Shown piece after piece: positions 1 to 11,359 of a stretch of 64,000 nt of DNA. This stretch comes from Streptomyces sp. NRRL F-5123. Its GTDB lineage: Bacteria > Actinomycetota > Actinomycetes > Streptomycetales > Streptomycetaceae. The notes beneath the pieces are model-generated. The model had not been told where the DNA came from, did no database searches, and saw only the letters and a list, made by a program, of their open reading frames with translations. The position numbers were made by a program, and so were the translations under genes. Numbering within the stretch: the stretch's first letter is position 1; every line of letters begins with the position of its first letter. Location: the NCBI RefSeq assembly GCF_000721495.1, contig NZ_JOHY01000037.1, positions 62,001-126,000 on the forward strand, in the 5' to 3' direction.

Positions 1-857
<857 letters not shown>

Positions 858-915
858 CTACCTCGCCCGTGTCGCCCGAGTGACATTGCCCATCCCGGGC
901 CGAGCGTTTTCCGCT

Positions 916-948
916 GCCGCGGGGGTACACCCCGGGTGGGCCCGCGGC
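916..948 (-). terminator. Possible terminator after whiA
   Basis: Inverted repeat GCCGCGGG (916-923) with CCCGCGGC (941-948), enclosing a smaller GGGGT/ACCCC palindrome. It lies about 35 bases past the whiA stop. No U-tract follows, which is normal for actinomycete terminators. The rest of 783-983 should hold the gap promoter, but I see no convincing -35/-10 pair. Confidence 0.4.
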
Positions 949-983
949 TTTCGTACGCTCACCGCCCTCCGCGAGACAGCGCC

Positions 984-1961
984 TCAGACGACCATCTCGT
1001 CGGTGAGGCTCGCCTCGGTGCCGGGGAGGCCGAGGTCGGACGCCCGCTTGTCCGCCATGGCGAGGAGGCGGCGGATGCGGCCGGCCACCGCGTCCTTGGT
1101 CAGGGGCGGCTCCGCGAGGGAGCCCAGCTCCTCCAGGGAGGCCTGCTTGTGGTCCATCCGGAGCCGGCCGGCGGCCGCGAGGTGCTCGGGCACCTCCTCG
1201 CCGAGGATCTCCAGGGCCCGCGCGACCCGCGCCCCCGCGGCGACCGCCGCGCGGGCGGACCGCCGCAGATTCGCGTCGTCGAAGTTGGCCAGCCGGTTCG
1301 CGGTGGCCCGCACTTCGCGCCGCATCCGGCGCTCCTCCCAGGCGAGGACGGAGTCGTGCGCGCCGAGCCGGGTCAGCAGCGCGCCGATCGCGTCCCCGTC
1401 GCGTACGACGACGCGGTCGACGTTGCGCACCTCGCGGGCCTTCGCCGGGATCTGCAGCCGGCGGGCGGCGCCGACCAGGGCGAGCGCGGCCTCGGGGCCG
1501 GGGCAGGTGACCTCCAGCGAGGACGAGCGGCCCGGCTCGGTGAGCGAGCCGTGCGCCAGGAAGGCCCCGCGCCACGCGGCCTCCGCGTCGCAGGTGGCAC
1601 CGGAGACGACCTGCGGGGGCAGGCCGCGGATGGGCCGCCCGCGGCCGTCGACCAGGCCCGTCTGCCGGGCGAGCTGGTCACCGCCGGCGACCACCCGGAC
1701 CACGTACCGGCTGCCGCGGCGCAGCCCTCCGGGGGCCATCACGACCAGGTCGGAGGAGTGGCCGAAGATCTCCAGGATGTCCTTGCGCAGCCGCCGCGCC
1801 GCGATCCCGGTGTCCAGTTCGGCCTCGATCACGATCCGGCCGCTCACCAGGTGGAGCCCCCCGGCGAAGCGCAGGATCGACGACACCTCCGCCTTGCGGC
1901 AGCAGGTCCGGGTGACGGGAAGCCGGGAGATCTCGTCCTTCACCGCTGCCGTCATCGCCAT
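984..1961 (-). CDS. whiA: Sporulation / cell-division regulator WhiA
   Basis: WhiA is a DNA-binding protein needed, with WhiB, for aerial hyphae to stop growing and septate into spores in Streptomyces. The 325-residue product has the family layout: an N-terminal domain with a degenerate LAGLIDADG homing-endonuclease fold (about residues 20-200, including [18 protein letters not shown]) and a C-terminal helix-turn-helix (about 230-310, with [14 protein letters not shown] and the [20 protein letters not shown] segment). The start at 1961 gives [14 protein letters not shown] and has GGAAGG about 9 bases upstream. A second ATG at 1955 forms an ATGA overlap with the yvcK stop and is an alternative start. 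It is last in the uvrC-rapZ-yvcK-whiA operon. Confidence 0.96.
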   Translation of the reverse strand: MAMTAAVKDEISRLPVTRTCCRKAEVSSILRFAGGLHLVSGRIVIEAELDTGIAARRLRKDILEIFGHSSDLVVMAPGGLRRGSRYVVRVVAGGDQLARQTGLVDGRGRPIRGLPPQVVSGATCDAEAAWRGAFLAHGSLTEPGRSSSLEVTCPGPEAALALVGAARRLQIPAKAREVRNVDRVVVRDGDAIGALLTRLGAHDSVLAWEERRMRREVRATANRLANFDDANLRRSARAAVAAGARVARALEILGEEVPEHLAAAGRLRMDHKQASLEELGSLAEPPLTKDAVAGRIRRLLAMADKRASDLGLPGTEASLTDEMVV

Positions 1962-2977
1962 GGGCCGATCCTTCCACGCATACGAAAAATCCGGTCATAC
2001 GCGGCGGCCAACAACTCCGGGTCGTGCCGCGGCCCGTCGGGGGCGGCGACCGGGGCCAGCTCGACCGTGCCGCCCAACCGCAGCGCGGCCTCGTCGAGGC
2101 TGTCACGGTCGGGCACGGCGGCCTCGTCGGCGAGAACCACGTCGATGGTGAGTTTAGGGGCGTGTCGCCCCAAAACCTCCAAGTGACGCTGCGGAGAAAA
2201 TCCGTCGGTCTCGCCGGGTTGCGGCGCGAGGTTGAGCGTGAGCACCCGGCGCGCCCTGGTCGTCATCAGCGCGTCGGCCAGTTCCGGCACGAGCAGGTGC
2301 GGGATGACCGAGGAGAACCAGGAGCCGGGGCCGAGCACCACCCAGTCGGCGTCGAGTACCGCCTGCACGGCCTCCGGTACGGCCGGCGGGTCGGGCGGCA
2401 CCACCATGACCTCCTGCACCTCGCCGGGCGTGAGGGCCACCGTGGCCTGCCCGCGGACGGTGCTGATCGCGTCGGGCGCGGCCGGGTCGTGGCCGCGTAC
2501 GGTCGCGTGCAGGTCGAGCGGGACGGCGGACATCGGCAGCACCCGGCCGTGCGCGCCGAGCAGCCGGCCCACCCACTCCAGCGCGGCGACCTCGTCGTCG
2601 AGCTGCTCCCACAGGGCGACGATGAGCAGGTTGCCCACCGCGTGGCCGTGCAGGTCGCCGCCGCTGACGAAGCGGTGCTGGACGACCTGCGACCAGGTCC
2701 TCCCCCACTCGTCGTCGCCGCACAGCGCGGCCAGCGCCTTGCGCAGGTCGCCGGGCGGCAGGACGCCCATCTCGCTGCGCAGCCGCCCGCTGGACCCGCC
2801 GTCGTCGGCGACCGTGACGACGGCCGTCAGATCGCCGGTGATCCGGCGCAGCGCGGCGAGCGAGGCGGCCAGCCCGTGGCCGCCGCCGAGGGCGACGACC
2901 TTGGGCGGCACGCCGCGCCCGCGGCCGGCTGCGTTCCGACCGGTGCGGCGGCCGTACCGCCGCCCCGCCATGATCAC
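1952..2977 (-). CDS. yvcK: YvcK/CofD-like gluconeogenesis-morphogenesis factor
   Basis: A CofD-fold, UDP-sugar-binding protein; in Bacillus and actinomycetes the family links cell-wall precursor supply to carbon source and cell shape. The 341-residue product has the nucleotide-binding start [19 protein letters not shown], the [14 protein letters not shown] block, [12 protein letters not shown] and the [15 protein letters not shown] motif, all typical. The frame opens at a GTG (2977) that overlaps the rapZ stop as GTGA; an ATG two codons later (2971) is an equally plausible start. The Arg/Gly-rich first 20 residues are not conserved. Its stop overlaps the whiA start, so rapZ, yvcK and whiA are probably translationally coupled. 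Confidence 0.93.
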   Translation of the reverse strand: MIMAGRRYGRRTGRNAAGRGRGVPPKVVALGGGHGLAASLAALRRITGDLTAVVTVADDGGSSGRLRSEMGVLPPGDLRKALAALCGDDEWGRTWSQVVQHRFVSGGDLHGHAVGNLLIVALWEQLDDEVAALEWVGRLLGAHGRVLPMSAVPLDLHATVRGHDPAAPDAISTVRGQATVALTPGEVQEVMVVPPDPPAVPEAVQAVLDADWVVLGPGSWFSSVIPHLLVPELADALMTTRARRVLTLNLAPQPGETDGFSPQRHLEVLGRHAPKLTIDVVLADEAAVPDRDSLDEAALRLGGTVELAPVAAPDGPRHDPELLAAAYDRIFRMRGRIGPWR

Positions 2978-3972
2978 TCGCGCCCCATGTCCCGATGCAC
3001 CGTCACCGTCTCCACTCCGTCCGCCGCCAGCCGCTGGGCCAGCCGTTCCGACATCGCCACACTGCGGTGCTTGCCGCCCGTGCAGCCCACCGCGATCGTC
3101 ACGTACCGCTTGCCCTCACGCCGGTAGCCGGCGGCGATGATGTGCAGCAGCTCGGCGTAGCGGTCGAGGAACTCCTTGGCGCCCGGCTGGTTGAACACAT
3201 ACGTCGCCACCTCGTCGTTGAGCCCCGTGAAGGGCCGCAGCTCCGGCACCCAGTGCGGGTTGGGCAGGAAGCGGCAGTCCACCACCAGGTCGGCGTCGAC
3301 GGGCAGGCCGTACTTGAATCCGAACGACATCACGGTGGCCCGGAGTTCCTGCTCCTCCTCACCGGCGAACTGCGCGTCGAGCTTCGCGCGCAGTTCGTGC
3401 ACGTTGAGGCTGGAGGTGTCGACCACCAGGTCGGCGTCGCCGCGCAGCTCGCGCAGCAGGTCGCGCTCGGCGTTGATGCCGTCCACGATGCGGCCCTGGC
3501 CCTGCAGCGGGTGCGGGCGGCGCACCGACTCGAAGCGCCGGACGAGGGCCTCGTCGGACGCCTCCAGGAAGATCACCCGGCGCTTGACGTGCTTGGTCTC
3601 CAGGTCGGCCAGCGACTCCCGGAGGTTGTCGAAGAACTGCCGGCCGCGGACGTCCACGACCACGGCGATCCGCGCCACGTTGCCCTGCGAGCGGGCGCCG
3701 AGGTCGACCATCGTCGGGATGAGGGCGGGCGGCAGGTTGTCCACCACGAACCAGCCGAGGTCCTCCAGGCACTTGGCCGCGGTGCTGCGGCCGGCTCCGG
3801 ACATCCCGGAGATGATCACCAGTTCCGGGATCGCCTGGGCCGGCTGGCCGGCCTCGCCCGGTGCGGCGCTGGTCATACGCTCGGTTTCCTTCTCGGTGTC
3901 CTGCTGGGTCTCTTGTCGGGTTTCCTGCTCTGCGTCCTGCTCTGCGTCCTGCTCTGCGTCCTGCTCGCTCAT
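2974..3972 (-). CDS. rapZ: RapZ (YvcJ-type) nucleotide-binding RNase adapter protein
   Basis: A P-loop protein whose E. coli relative guides RNase E to the glmZ small RNA; its actinomycete partner is not established. The 332-residue product has a Walker A region [19 protein letters not shown], the DNLPPAL motif, VRRPHPL and the conserved C-terminal stretches [12 protein letters not shown] and [14 protein letters not shown]. The usual Walker A lysine is an arginine here (GAGRS); I recall the same in other Streptomyces RapZ proteins. The ATG at 3972 overlaps the uvrC stop (ATGA) and has GGGGGAAG upstream. The first 35 residues are a Glu/Gln/Asp-rich repeat unlike the rest of the protein, so a start at the later MTSAAPGE is possible. 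Confidence 0.93.
   Translation of the reverse strand: MSEQDAEQDAEQDAEQETRQETQQDTEKETERMTSAAPGEAGQPAQAIPELVIISGMSGAGRSTAAKCLEDLGWFVVDNLPPALIPTMVDLGARSQGNVARIAVVVDVRGRQFFDNLRESLADLETKHVKRRVIFLEASDEALVRRFESVRRPHPLQGQGRIVDGINAERDLLRELRGDADLVVDTSSLNVHELRAKLDAQFAGEEEQELRATVMSFGFKYGLPVDADLVVDCRFLPNPHWVPELRPFTGLNDEVATYVFNQPGAKEFLDRYAELLHIIAAGYRREGKRYVTIAVGCTGGKHRSVAMSERLAQRLAADGVETVTVHRDMGRE
3925..3960 (-). repeat. 12-bp tandem repeat inside the rapZ 5' end
   Basis: Three perfect copies of ctgctctgcgtc, encoding repeated DAEQ units near the RapZ N terminus. The following codons ([16 protein letters not shown]) look like diverged copies of the same unit. Confidence 0.85.
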
Positions 3973-6104
3973 GTGCTCTTCCCCCGTGGGTCGCGCCCGG
4001 ACGGCACCGGCTCGGTGCCGTCGGCCGGGCGGCCGTCGTCTTCGATGATCTCTCCGGTCGCGGTGTTCACCGCCGGTGCGGCCGGGGCCGCGGACGCCAG
4101 GGCCGCGGCGACCGTCTCCGCCGTACGGCGGCCGATCCCCGGGACCTGGCAGATCTCCTCCACCGTCGCCGCGCGCAGCCGCTTGAGCGAACCGAAGTGC
4201 TTCAGCAGCGCCTGCTTGCGGGTCTCGCCGAGGCCCGGCACCTGGTCGAGGGCGCCGGCCTTGAGCGTCTTGGTGCGCTTGCTGCGCTGGTAGGTGATGG
4301 CGAAGCGGTGGGCTTCGTCGCGGACCCGCTGGAGCAGGTAGAGGCCCTCGCTGCTGCGCGGCAGGATGACCGGGTCCTCGTCGTCCGGGACCCAGACCTC
4401 CTCCAGGCGCTTGGCCAGACCGCACACGAAGACGTCGGCTATGCCCAGCTCGTCCAGCGCCCGGCGGGCGGCGGCGACCTGCGGCCTGCCGCCGTCGACG
4501 ACGACGAGCTGCGGCGGGTACGCGAACTTGCGCGGTCGGCCGGTGTCCGGGTCGATGGGCCCGGCGGCCTGCTCGGCGCGGCCCTCCGCGGCCGCGCGCT
4601 CGCCGTCCGTGCCCGCGTGCTCGCCGTCCGCCGCCCCGTCCGTGTCCTGCGGCTGGTCGGGCTCCCACTCGCCGGTCTTCTGCCGCTCCTGGAGGTAGCG
4701 GCGGAAGCGGCGGGAGATCACCTCGTGCATGGAACGGACGTCGTCCTGTCCGGCGAAGGACTTGATCTGGAAGCGGCGGTACTCGCTCTTGCGGGCCAGC
4801 CCGTCCTCGAAGACCACCATCGAGGCCACCACGTCGTCGCCCTGGAGGTGGCTGATGTCGTAGCACTCGATGCGCAGCGGCGCGGTGTCCAGGTCCAGGG
4901 CGGCGGCGATCTCCTCCAGCGCGCGCGAGCGGGTGGTCAGGTCCGAGGCGCGCCGGGTCTTGTGCAGCGCGAGCGCCTGCTGCGCGTTGCGCTGCACGGT
5001 GGCCATCAGGTCCTTCTTGTCGCCGCGCTGCGGCACCCGCAGGCTCACGTGCGAGCCCCGCCGGTCCGCGAGCCACTGGGCCAGCGGCTCCACGGGGCTC
5101 GGCAGGGCCGGGACCAGCACCTCCTTGGGCACGCCGCCGCTGCCGCCGGACTGCCCGGCGTCGCCGCTCTCCTCGCCGTAGAGCTGCTGGACGGCGTGCT
5201 CGACCAGGCCCGCGGTGTCGACCGCCTCGACCTTGTCGGTGACCCAGCCGCGCTGGCCGCGCACCCGGCCGCCGCGGACGTGGAAGATCTGCACGGCGGC
5301 TTCGAGGTCGTCCTCGGCGACGGCGATCAGGTCGGCGTCGGTGGCGTCGGCGAGCACCACCGCGTTCTTCTCCATGGCGCGCCGCAGCGCCTCCAGGTCG
5401 TCCCGCAGCCGGGCCGCCTGCTCGTACTCCATGGCCGCGGCGGCGTCCTTCATCCGCTGCTCCAGCCGACGGGTGTACGTGCCGGTGTGGCCGGCCATGA
5501 AGTCGCAGAACTCCTCGGCCAGTTCGCGGTGGTCGGCGGGGCTGATCCGGCCGACGCAGGGCGCGGAGCACTTGCCGATGTAGCCGAGCAGGCAGGGCCG
5601 GCCGATCTGCGCGGAGCGCTTGAACACCCCGGCGGAGCAGGTGCGGACCGGGAAGACCCGCAGCAGCAGGTCGACGGTCTCGCGGATGGCCCACGCGTGG
5701 GCGTACGGGCCGAAGTAGCGCACGCCCTTGCGCTTGGGGCCGCGCATGACCTGGACGCGCGGGAATTCCTCGTTCATCGTGACGGCGAGCGACGGGTAGC
5801 TCTTGTCGTCACGGTATTTGACGTTGAAGCGCGGGTCGAACTCCTTGATCCAGGAGTATTCGAGCTGCAGCGCCTCCACCTCGGTGGCGACGACCGTCCA
5901 CTCCACCGAGGCCGCCGTGGTGACCATGGTGGCGGTGCGCTGGTGGAGGTTGGTGATGTCCTGGAAGTACGAGGACAGCCGCTGGCGCAGGCTCTTCGCC
6001 TTGCCGACGTAGATCACCCGGCCGTGCTCGTCCCGGAATTTGTAGACCCCGGGAGAGTCGGGGATCTGGCCCGGCTTCGGTCGGTAGCTGCTGGGGTCTG
6101 CCAT
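3969..6104 (-). CDS. uvrC: Excinuclease ABC subunit C
   Basis: The nuclease of UvrABC excision repair, making the 3' and then 5' incisions around a lesion. The protein of about 711 residues has the GIY-YIG domain at the N terminus ([20 protein letters not shown], then the catalytic region), a UVR motif (about 200-240, [16 protein letters not shown]), the RNase H-like endonuclease domain ([20 protein letters not shown] and VVVDGGRPQ) and C-terminal helix-hairpin-helix motifs ([29 protein letters not shown]). An acidic, low-complexity insert of about 50 residues ([22 protein letters not shown]) precedes the second catalytic part. I prefer ATG 6104 (MADPSSYRP) over GTG 6113. uvrA and uvrB are in the same window but are separate units. 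Confidence 0.96.
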   Translation of the reverse strand: MADPSSYRPKPGQIPDSPGVYKFRDEHGRVIYVGKAKSLRQRLSSYFQDITNLHQRTATMVTTAASVEWTVVATEVEALQLEYSWIKEFDPRFNVKYRDDKSYPSLAVTMNEEFPRVQVMRGPKRKGVRYFGPYAHAWAIRETVDLLLRVFPVRTCSAGVFKRSAQIGRPCLLGYIGKCSAPCVGRISPADHRELAEEFCDFMAGHTGTYTRRLEQRMKDAAAAMEYEQAARLRDDLEALRRAMEKNAVVLADATDADLIAVAEDDLEAAVQIFHVRGGRVRGQRGWVTDKVEAVDTAGLVEHAVQQLYGEESGDAGQSGGSGGVPKEVLVPALPSPVEPLAQWLADRRGSHVSLRVPQRGDKKDLMATVQRNAQQALALHKTRRASDLTTRSRALEEIAAALDLDTAPLRIECYDISHLQGDDVVASMVVFEDGLARKSEYRRFQIKSFAGQDDVRSMHEVISRRFRRYLQERQKTGEWEPDQPQDTDGAADGEHAGTDGERAAAEGRAEQAAGPIDPDTGRPRKFAYPPQLVVVDGGRPQVAAARRALDELGIADVFVCGLAKRLEEVWVPDDEDPVILPRSSEGLYLLQRVRDEAHRFAITYQRSKRTKTLKAGALDQVPGLGETRKQALLKHFGSLKRLRAATVEEICQVPGIGRRTAETVAAALASAAPAAPAVNTATGEIIEDDGRPADGTEPVPSGRDPRGKST

Positions 6105-6151
6105 GACTCCCACCCTACTGGCGGGATGCTGCCCACCGGGGTCAGGCTCGG

Positions 6152-6185
6152 GCTCCCGGAACCGTGCGATCCGGATTCCGGGAGC
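6152..6185 (-). terminator. Hairpin after the Rieske gene
   Basis: Perfect 10-bp stem GCTCCCGGAA (6152-6161) with TTCCGGGAGC (6176-6185), 14-base loop. It sits just beyond the Rieske stop and before uvrC, fitting a terminator of the uvrA-Rieske transcript. Confidence 0.55.
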
Positions 6186-6200
6186 GCGCCGGACCGCCGG

Positions 6201-6632
6201 TCAGCTCGCGGGTCCCGCGGTGATCGTGCCGCCCGCCACCGTCAGGTGGACGGCGGGCAGCGCCCTGGTCGCCGGTCCCTGGACCACGGCCCCGGTCTCG
6301 GCGTCGAACTGGCTGCCGTGGCAGGGGCAGGACACCGTCGTGCCCTCCACCCGGTCGACCACGCAGCCCTGGTGGGTGCACACCGCGCTGAACGCCTTGA
6401 AGGTGCCCTGCTGCGGCTGCGAGACCACCACCTTGTCCTCGCGGTAGAGCTTGGCGCCGCCGACCGGCACGTCGCCGGACGGGCCGAGCGCCACCGGCTC
6501 GGTGGGCCCGGACGCCGAGCCGGTCCTGCCGCCGCACGCGGCCAGCCCGGCACCGGCCGCGCCGGCGGCCCCGGCGAGGGCCGCCCCGCGCAGGACCGTA
6601 CGGCGGCGGGGCGGCAGTTGCTCGGTGCTCAT
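6201..6632 (-). CDS. Exported Rieske [2Fe-2S] protein
   Basis: A small membrane-anchored Rieske protein of 143 residues. The N terminus has a twin-arginine motif (PPRRRTVLRG), a hydrophobic stretch and a lipobox (GLAAC), so it should be exported folded by Tat and lipidated. The Rieske cluster ligands are present as CTHQGC (about 86-91) and CPCHGS (about 104-109), giving the required two Cys and two His. Its redox partner is not shown by the sequence. The ATG overlaps the uvrA stop by one base (TGATG), so it is read together with uvrA although the functions look unrelated; the same pairing is, to my knowledge, common in streptomycetes. Confidence 0.9.
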   Translation of the reverse strand: MSTEQLPPRRRTVLRGAALAGAAGAAGAGLAACGGRTGSASGPTEPVALGPSGDVPVGGAKLYREDKVVVSQPQQGTFKAFSAVCTHQGCVVDRVEGTTVSCPCHGSQFDAETGAVVQGPATRALPAVHLTVAGGTITAGPAS

Positions 6633-9574
6633 CAGGCCTTGGCCGCCTTCTTGCGCGTCGCGGTGGTCTTCCTGGCCGCCGTCTTGGCCGCGGCGCGCTT
6701 CCTGGGCTGGGGCACCGCCGCGTCACTGACCCGGTCGGCACCGAGCACGTCGCGCAGGAACTTGCCGGTGTGGCTGGCCGGGACGCCGGCGACCTGCTCG
6801 GGGGTGCCCTCGGCGATGACCAGACCGCCGCCGCTGCCGCCCTCGGGGCCCATGTCGATGACCCAGTCGGCCGTCTTGATGACGTCCAGGTTGTGCTCGA
6901 TGACGATCACCGAGTTGCCCTTGTCGACGAGGCCGGAGAGCACCTTGATGAGCTTGCTGATGTCCTCGAAGTGCAGGCCGGTGGTCGGCTCGTCCAGGAC
7001 GTAGACCGTACGGCCGGTGGAGCGCTTCTGCAGCTCGGACGCGAGCTTGACGCGCTGCGCCTCGCCGCCGGACAGCGTGGGCGCGGACTGGCCGAGCCGG
7101 ACGTAGCCGAGGCCGACGTCGTTGAGGGTGCGCAGGTGGCGGGCGATGGCGGGCACCGCCTCGAAGAACTCCAGCGCCTCCTCGATGGGCATGTCCAGCA
7201 CCTCGGCGATGGACTTGCCCTTGTAGTGCACCTCCAGGGTCTCCCGGTTGTAGCGCGCGCCGTGGCAGACCTCGCAGGGGACGTACACGTCCGGCAGGAA
7301 GTTCATCTCGATCTTGATGGTGCCGTCGCCCGCGCAGTTCTCGCAGCGGCCGCCCTTGACGTTGAAGGAGAAGCGGCCCGGCAGATAGCCGCGCACCTTC
7401 GCCTCCATCGTCTCGGCGAACAGCCGCCTGACGTGGTCGAACACCCCGGTGTACGTCGCCGGGTTGGACCGCGGGGTGCGGCCGATGGGCGACTGGTCGA
7501 CGTGCACGACCTTGTCCACCTGGTCGTCGCCGTCGACCCGGGTGTGCCGGCCGGGGACGCTGCGCGCGCCGTTCAGCTCGCGCGCCAGGTGGGTGTAGAG
7601 GATGTCGTTGACCAGCGTGGACTTGCCGGACCCCGACACGCCCGTGACGGCGGTGAGGACGCCGAGCGGGAAGGACACGTCGATGTCCTGGAGGTTGTGC
7701 TCGCGCGCACCGTGCACCGTCAGCTGCCGCTTGCGGTCGATCGGGCGGCGCACGTCGGGCGTGGGGATGACCCGCTTGCCCGCCAGGTACTGCCCGGTCA
7801 GCGACTCGTCGTTGCCCAGCAGCTCCTTGAGGGAGCCGGAGTGGACGACCTTGCCACCGTGCTCGCCGGCGCCGGGGCCGATGTCGACGACCCAGTCGGC
7901 GGTCTTGATGGTGTCCTCGTCGTGCTCCACGACGATCAGCGTGTTGCCCAGGTCCCGCAGCCGGACCAGGGTCTCGATCAGCCGGTGGTTGTCGCGCTGG
8001 TGCAGGCCGATGGACGGCTCGTCCAGCACGTAGAGCACGCCGACCAGGCCGGAGCCGATCTGGGTGGCGAGCCGGATGCGCTGCGCCTCGCCGCCGGACA
8101 GGGTGCCGGCCGCGCGGTTGAGCGAGAGGTAGTCCAGGCCGACGTCGACCAGGAAGCGCAGCCGCTCGTTGACCTCCTTGAGCACCCGCTCGGCGATCTT
8201 GCGGTCGCGCGCGTCGAGCTTCATCGCGCCGAGGAAATCCGCGCAGTCGCTGATCGACATGGACGAGACGTCGGCGATGGACTTGTCCTGCACGGTGACG
8301 GCCAGCACGATCGGCTTGAGCCGGCTGCCCTCACAGGTCGGGCAGGGCACCTCGCGCATGTAGCCCTCGAAGCGCTCGCGGCTGGAGTCGCTCTCGGAGT
8401 CCTGGTGGCGGCGCTTGACGAACGGGATGGCGCCCTCGAAGTGCGCGTTGTAGGCGCGCTCGCGGCCGTACCGGTTCTTGTACGCGACGCGGATCTCGGA
8501 CTTGTGGCCGTGGAGCAGGGCCTTCTTGGCGCGCGCGGGCAGCCCGGCGAACGGGATGTCGGTGCGGAAGCCCAGCTCGGACGCCAGGCCGTCGACCAGG
8601 CGCTCGAAATAGCCCTTGGACATGCCGCCGGTCCAGGGGGCGATGGCGCCTTCCTGGAGCGACTTCTGGTCGTCGGGGACGACGAGCTCGGGGTCGACCT
8701 CCATGCGGGAGCCGATGCCGGTGCAGTCGGGGCAGGCGCCGAAGGGCGAGTTGAAGGAGAAGGACCGCGGCTCCAGCTCCTCGAAGGACAGGTCGTCGTA
8801 CGGGCAGTACAGGTGCTCGGAGAACATCCGCTCGCGCTGCGGGTCGTCCTCCGGCAGGTCGACGAAGTCCAGGATGACCATGCCGCCGGACAGGCCGAGG
8901 GCGGTCTCGACGGAGTCGGTGAGCCGGCGCTTGGCGGAGTCCTTCACCGTGAGGCGGTCGACGACCACCTCGATGGTGTGCTTCTCCTGCTTCTTCAGCT
9001 TCGGCGGGTCGGTCAGCTGGACCGTCGTGCCGTCCACCCGGGCCCGGCTGTAGCCCTTGGTCTGCAGATCGCCGAAGAGGTCGACGAACTCGCCCTTGCG
9101 CTCGCGCGCCAACGGGGAGAGCACCTGGAAGCGGCTGCCCTCCTCCAGCTCCAGCACCTTGTCGACGATCGCCTGCGGCGACTGCCGGGAGATCGGGCGC
9201 CCGCACTCGGGGCAGTGCGGCTTGCCGATCCGGGCGAAGAGCAGCCGGAGGTAGTCGTAGACCTCGGTGATGGTGCCCACGGTGGACCGCGGGTTGCGGG
9301 ACGTCGACTTCTGGTCGATCGAGACGGCCGGCGACAGGCCCTCGATGAAGTCGACGTCCGGCTTGTCCATCTGGCCGAGGAACTGCCGGGCGTAGGAGGA
9401 CAGTGACTCCACGTAGCGGCGCTGGCCCTCGGCGAAGATCGTGTCGAAGGCGAGCGAGGACTTGCCGGAGCCGGACAGCCCGGTGAACACGATGAGCGAG
9501 TCCCGGGGCAGCTCCAGCGAGACGTTCTTCAGGTTGTGCTCGCGAGCGCCACGGACGATGAGTCGATCGGCCAC
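6632..9574 (-). CDS. uvrA: Excinuclease ABC subunit A
   Basis: DNA-damage recognition ATPase of nucleotide excision repair, about 980 residues. It has two ABC ATPase halves with Walker [10 protein letters not shown] and [12 protein letters not shown] signatures [12 protein letters not shown] and [12 protein letters not shown], and zinc-binding CxxC pairs ([21 protein letters not shown] region and CENCAGDG...CEVCHGARY). The C-terminal tail is Lys/Arg/Ala rich ([13 protein letters not shown]). I chose GTG 9574 (product starts [14 protein letters not shown]) because AGGAAAGG lies 11 bases upstream and this is where the family begins; the frame itself extends to 9616. I saw no clear SOS (LexA) box upstream. 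Confidence 0.97.
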   Translation of the reverse strand: MADRLIVRGAREHNLKNVSLELPRDSLIVFTGLSGSGKSSLAFDTIFAEGQRRYVESLSSYARQFLGQMDKPDVDFIEGLSPAVSIDQKSTSRNPRSTVGTITEVYDYLRLLFARIGKPHCPECGRPISRQSPQAIVDKVLELEEGSRFQVLSPLARERKGEFVDLFGDLQTKGYSRARVDGTTVQLTDPPKLKKQEKHTIEVVVDRLTVKDSAKRRLTDSVETALGLSGGMVILDFVDLPEDDPQRERMFSEHLYCPYDDLSFEELEPRSFSFNSPFGACPDCTGIGSRMEVDPELVVPDDQKSLQEGAIAPWTGGMSKGYFERLVDGLASELGFRTDIPFAGLPARAKKALLHGHKSEIRVAYKNRYGRERAYNAHFEGAIPFVKRRHQDSESDSSRERFEGYMREVPCPTCEGSRLKPIVLAVTVQDKSIADVSSMSISDCADFLGAMKLDARDRKIAERVLKEVNERLRFLVDVGLDYLSLNRAAGTLSGGEAQRIRLATQIGSGLVGVLYVLDEPSIGLHQRDNHRLIETLVRLRDLGNTLIVVEHDEDTIKTADWVVDIGPGAGEHGGKVVHSGSLKELLGNDESLTGQYLAGKRVIPTPDVRRPIDRKRQLTVHGAREHNLQDIDVSFPLGVLTAVTGVSGSGKSTLVNDILYTHLARELNGARSVPGRHTRVDGDDQVDKVVHVDQSPIGRTPRSNPATYTGVFDHVRRLFAETMEAKVRGYLPGRFSFNVKGGRCENCAGDGTIKIEMNFLPDVYVPCEVCHGARYNRETLEVHYKGKSIAEVLDMPIEEALEFFEAVPAIARHLRTLNDVGLGYVRLGQSAPTLSGGEAQRVKLASELQKRSTGRTVYVLDEPTTGLHFEDISKLIKVLSGLVDKGNSVIVIEHNLDVIKTADWVIDMGPEGGSGGGLVIAEGTPEQVAGVPASHTGKFLRDVLGADRVSDAAVPQPRKRAAAKTAARKTTATRKKAAKA

Positions 9575-9850
9575 GCCTGTGCGCACCTTTCCTAGAAACG
9601 GGGGGAGAGTCGTCACCCCCCAGTCAGCCTAAACGGGGAGCCCACGGCATTTCTTCCTGTCGCGGAGGTTGCGACACACCGACCATATAGCACGCGTATT
9701 CGATTTACGGGATCGTGCCGCCAGGTTCACCCGATCGTGTGGCGGGCGTCGCACCCCGCGCCCCGGGGCATACGGAACCCTGTTGCCGTATCCCCCACGA
9801 CCTCAAGCCTGCCCGACGCCACTGACAACGCCGAGTCCCCGGGAGTGCCC

Positions 9851-10585
9851 GTGACCGTCCAACGACCCGACCCCGAGCGCGATGCGGCCGAGGTGTCCGA
9901 GGCCACCGCCGAGCTGCTCGGCACCGCCGCCGAGCTGTCCGCGGCGGACCTCGCGGAGCCCTCGCTGCTGCCCGGCTGGACCCGCGGCCACGTCCTCTCC
10001 CACGTCGCCCGCAACGCCGACGCGCTGACGAACCTGCTGACGTGGGCCCGGACGGGCGATGAGACCCCGATGTACGCCGACGCAGCCACCCGTGACCGCG
10101 ACATCGAGGCGGGCGCCGCCAGGAGCCCCCAGGAGCAGCTCGCCGACCTGCGCGAATCGGCGGACCGCTTCACCGCGGCGGCCGCCGGGCTGCCCCCGGC
10201 CGGGTGGGCGGCGCAGGTCGCGATGCGCTCGGGCCGGGTCGTCGCGGCAGCCGAGGTCCCCTGGCGGCGGCTGATCGAGGTGCGGCTGCACCACGTCGAC
10301 CTGGACGCCGGCCACGGCACGCAGGACCTGCCCGCCGACTTCGCCGACCGCGCGCTGGCCTGGGCCGTCGACGGGCTCGCGGCGCACGAGGGCGTGGCGG
10401 CGGTGCGGCTGCGCGACACGGACTCCGGCACCGTGTGGGACCTGGGCGCGGCAGAGGAGCCCGAGCTGACGGTGGCGGGCCCGGCCCGGGGGCTGCTGGC
10501 GTGGGTCAGCGGGCGCGGCTCGGGCGACGGGCTCGACGTGAGCCCCGCAGGACACGCCCTGCCGGTGCTGCCACCGCTAGTCTGA
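9851..10585 (+). CDS. Maleylpyruvate isomerase-like mycothiol-dependent enzyme (DinB fold)
   Basis: About 244 residues, member of the mycothiol-dependent maleylpyruvate isomerase / DinB-like metalloenzyme family of actinomycetes. Recognisable parts are the N-terminal helix block LLPGWTRGHVLSHVARNADAL with its metal-ligand histidine and the second ligand segment RLIEVRLHHVDLD; a small C-terminal domain follows. The exact substrate is unknown; many family members are thiol transferases of unassigned function. The frame is open from 9737, but GTG 9851 has GGGAG five bases before it and matches the family start. The next gene begins 4 bases after its stop, so the two are very likely co-transcribed. 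Confidence 0.82.
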   Translation: MTVQRPDPERDAAEVSEATAELLGTAAELSAADLAEPSLLPGWTRGHVLSHVARNADALTNLLTWARTGDETPMYADAATRDRDIEAGAARSPQEQLADLRESADRFTAAAAGLPPAGWAAQVAMRSGRVVAAAEVPWRRLIEVRLHHVDLDAGHGTQDLPADFADRALAWAVDGLAAHEGVAAVRLRDTDSGTVWDLGAAEEPELTVAGPARGLLAWVSGRGSGDGLDVSPAGHALPVLPPLV

Positions 10586-10589
10586 CGCC

Positions 10590-11246
10590 ATGGCCTACAG
10601 CGGACAGGTGACGGTGGGCGGGCCCGCCGACGCACACGAACTGACCGACCTCATCATCAGCAAGGTCGCGGTCGGTCCGATGGAGAACAACGCATATCTG
10701 CTGCGCTGCCGGGCGACCGGCGAGCAGCTGCTGGTCGACGCGGCCGCGGAGCCCGCGACGCTGCTGAACCTGGTCGGCGACGACGGGCTCGCCTCGGTGG
10801 TGACCACCCACCGGCACCAGGACCACTGGCAGGCGCTGCGCGAGGTCGTGGCCGCGACGGGCGCGCGTACGTACGCGGGCCGCGAGGACGCGGCCGGCAT
10901 CCCGGTCCCGACCGATGTGCTCGTGGACGACGGCGACACGGTGACGGTCGGCCGGATCACGCTGACCGCCCGCCACATCGTGGGCCACACCCCGGGCAGC
11001 ATCGCGCTGATCTACGACGACCCGCACGGCCACCCGCACGTCTTCACCGGCGACTGCCTCTTCCCCGGCGGCGTGGGCAACACCTTCGGCGACGCGGTGG
11101 CCTTCACCTCGCTGCTCGACGACGTGACGGAGAAGGTCTTCGGCGCGCTGCCGGACGAGGCCTGGGTCTACCCGGGCCACGGCAACGACACGACGCTGGG
11201 CGCCGAGCGCCCGCACCTGGCGGAGTGGCGCGAGCGCGGCTGGTGA
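10590..11246 (+). CDS. Metallo-beta-lactamase-fold hydrolase (glyoxalase II-like)
   Basis: 218 residues with the MBL metal-binding motif seen as THRHQDHW (HxHxDH), then HTPGS (third histidine), FTGDCLF (aspartate) and YPGHGNDT (last histidine). These are the ligands of a binuclear zinc/iron hydrolase; the size and motifs resemble glyoxalase II / persulfide dioxygenase relatives. Paired with the mycothiol-type isomerase just upstream, it may hydrolyse a mycothiol thioester, but that is inference from context. No strong ribosome site is visible, in keeping with translational coupling to the gene 4 bases upstream. Confidence 0.85.
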   Translation: MAYSGQVTVGGPADAHELTDLIISKVAVGPMENNAYLLRCRATGEQLLVDAAAEPATLLNLVGDDGLASVVTTHRHQDHWQALREVVAATGARTYAGREDAAGIPVPTDVLVDDGDTVTVGRITLTARHIVGHTPGSIALIYDDPHGHPHVFTGDCLFPGGVGNTFGDAVAFTSLLDDVTEKVFGALPDEAWVYPGHGNDTTLGAERPHLAEWRERGW

Positions 11247-11359
11247 ACCGCCGCTGGGAGTCGTCCACCCGACCGGGTGAGGTGGACGGGCCGCCCGGGT
11301 GACTGGTCGAACGACGGCGCGACCGGGGACCGTACGGCGGCCCGGCCGTTACGGGCCGG

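Noticed and set aside
2995..7004. Very long plus-strand open frames opposite rapZ, uvrC and uvrA (432 to 1047 codons), and similar ones throughout.
   Set aside because: Arg/Gly/Ala/Val-rich shadow frames produced by GC3 bias; no family motifs or ribosome sites, and they overlap recognisable genes on the other strand.
9590..9720. Possible LexA/SOS box upstream of uvrA (CGAATACGCGTGCTAT on the minus strand).
   Set aside because: Only one half resembles GAAC/GTTC; the spacing and second half do not fit, so I do not call it.
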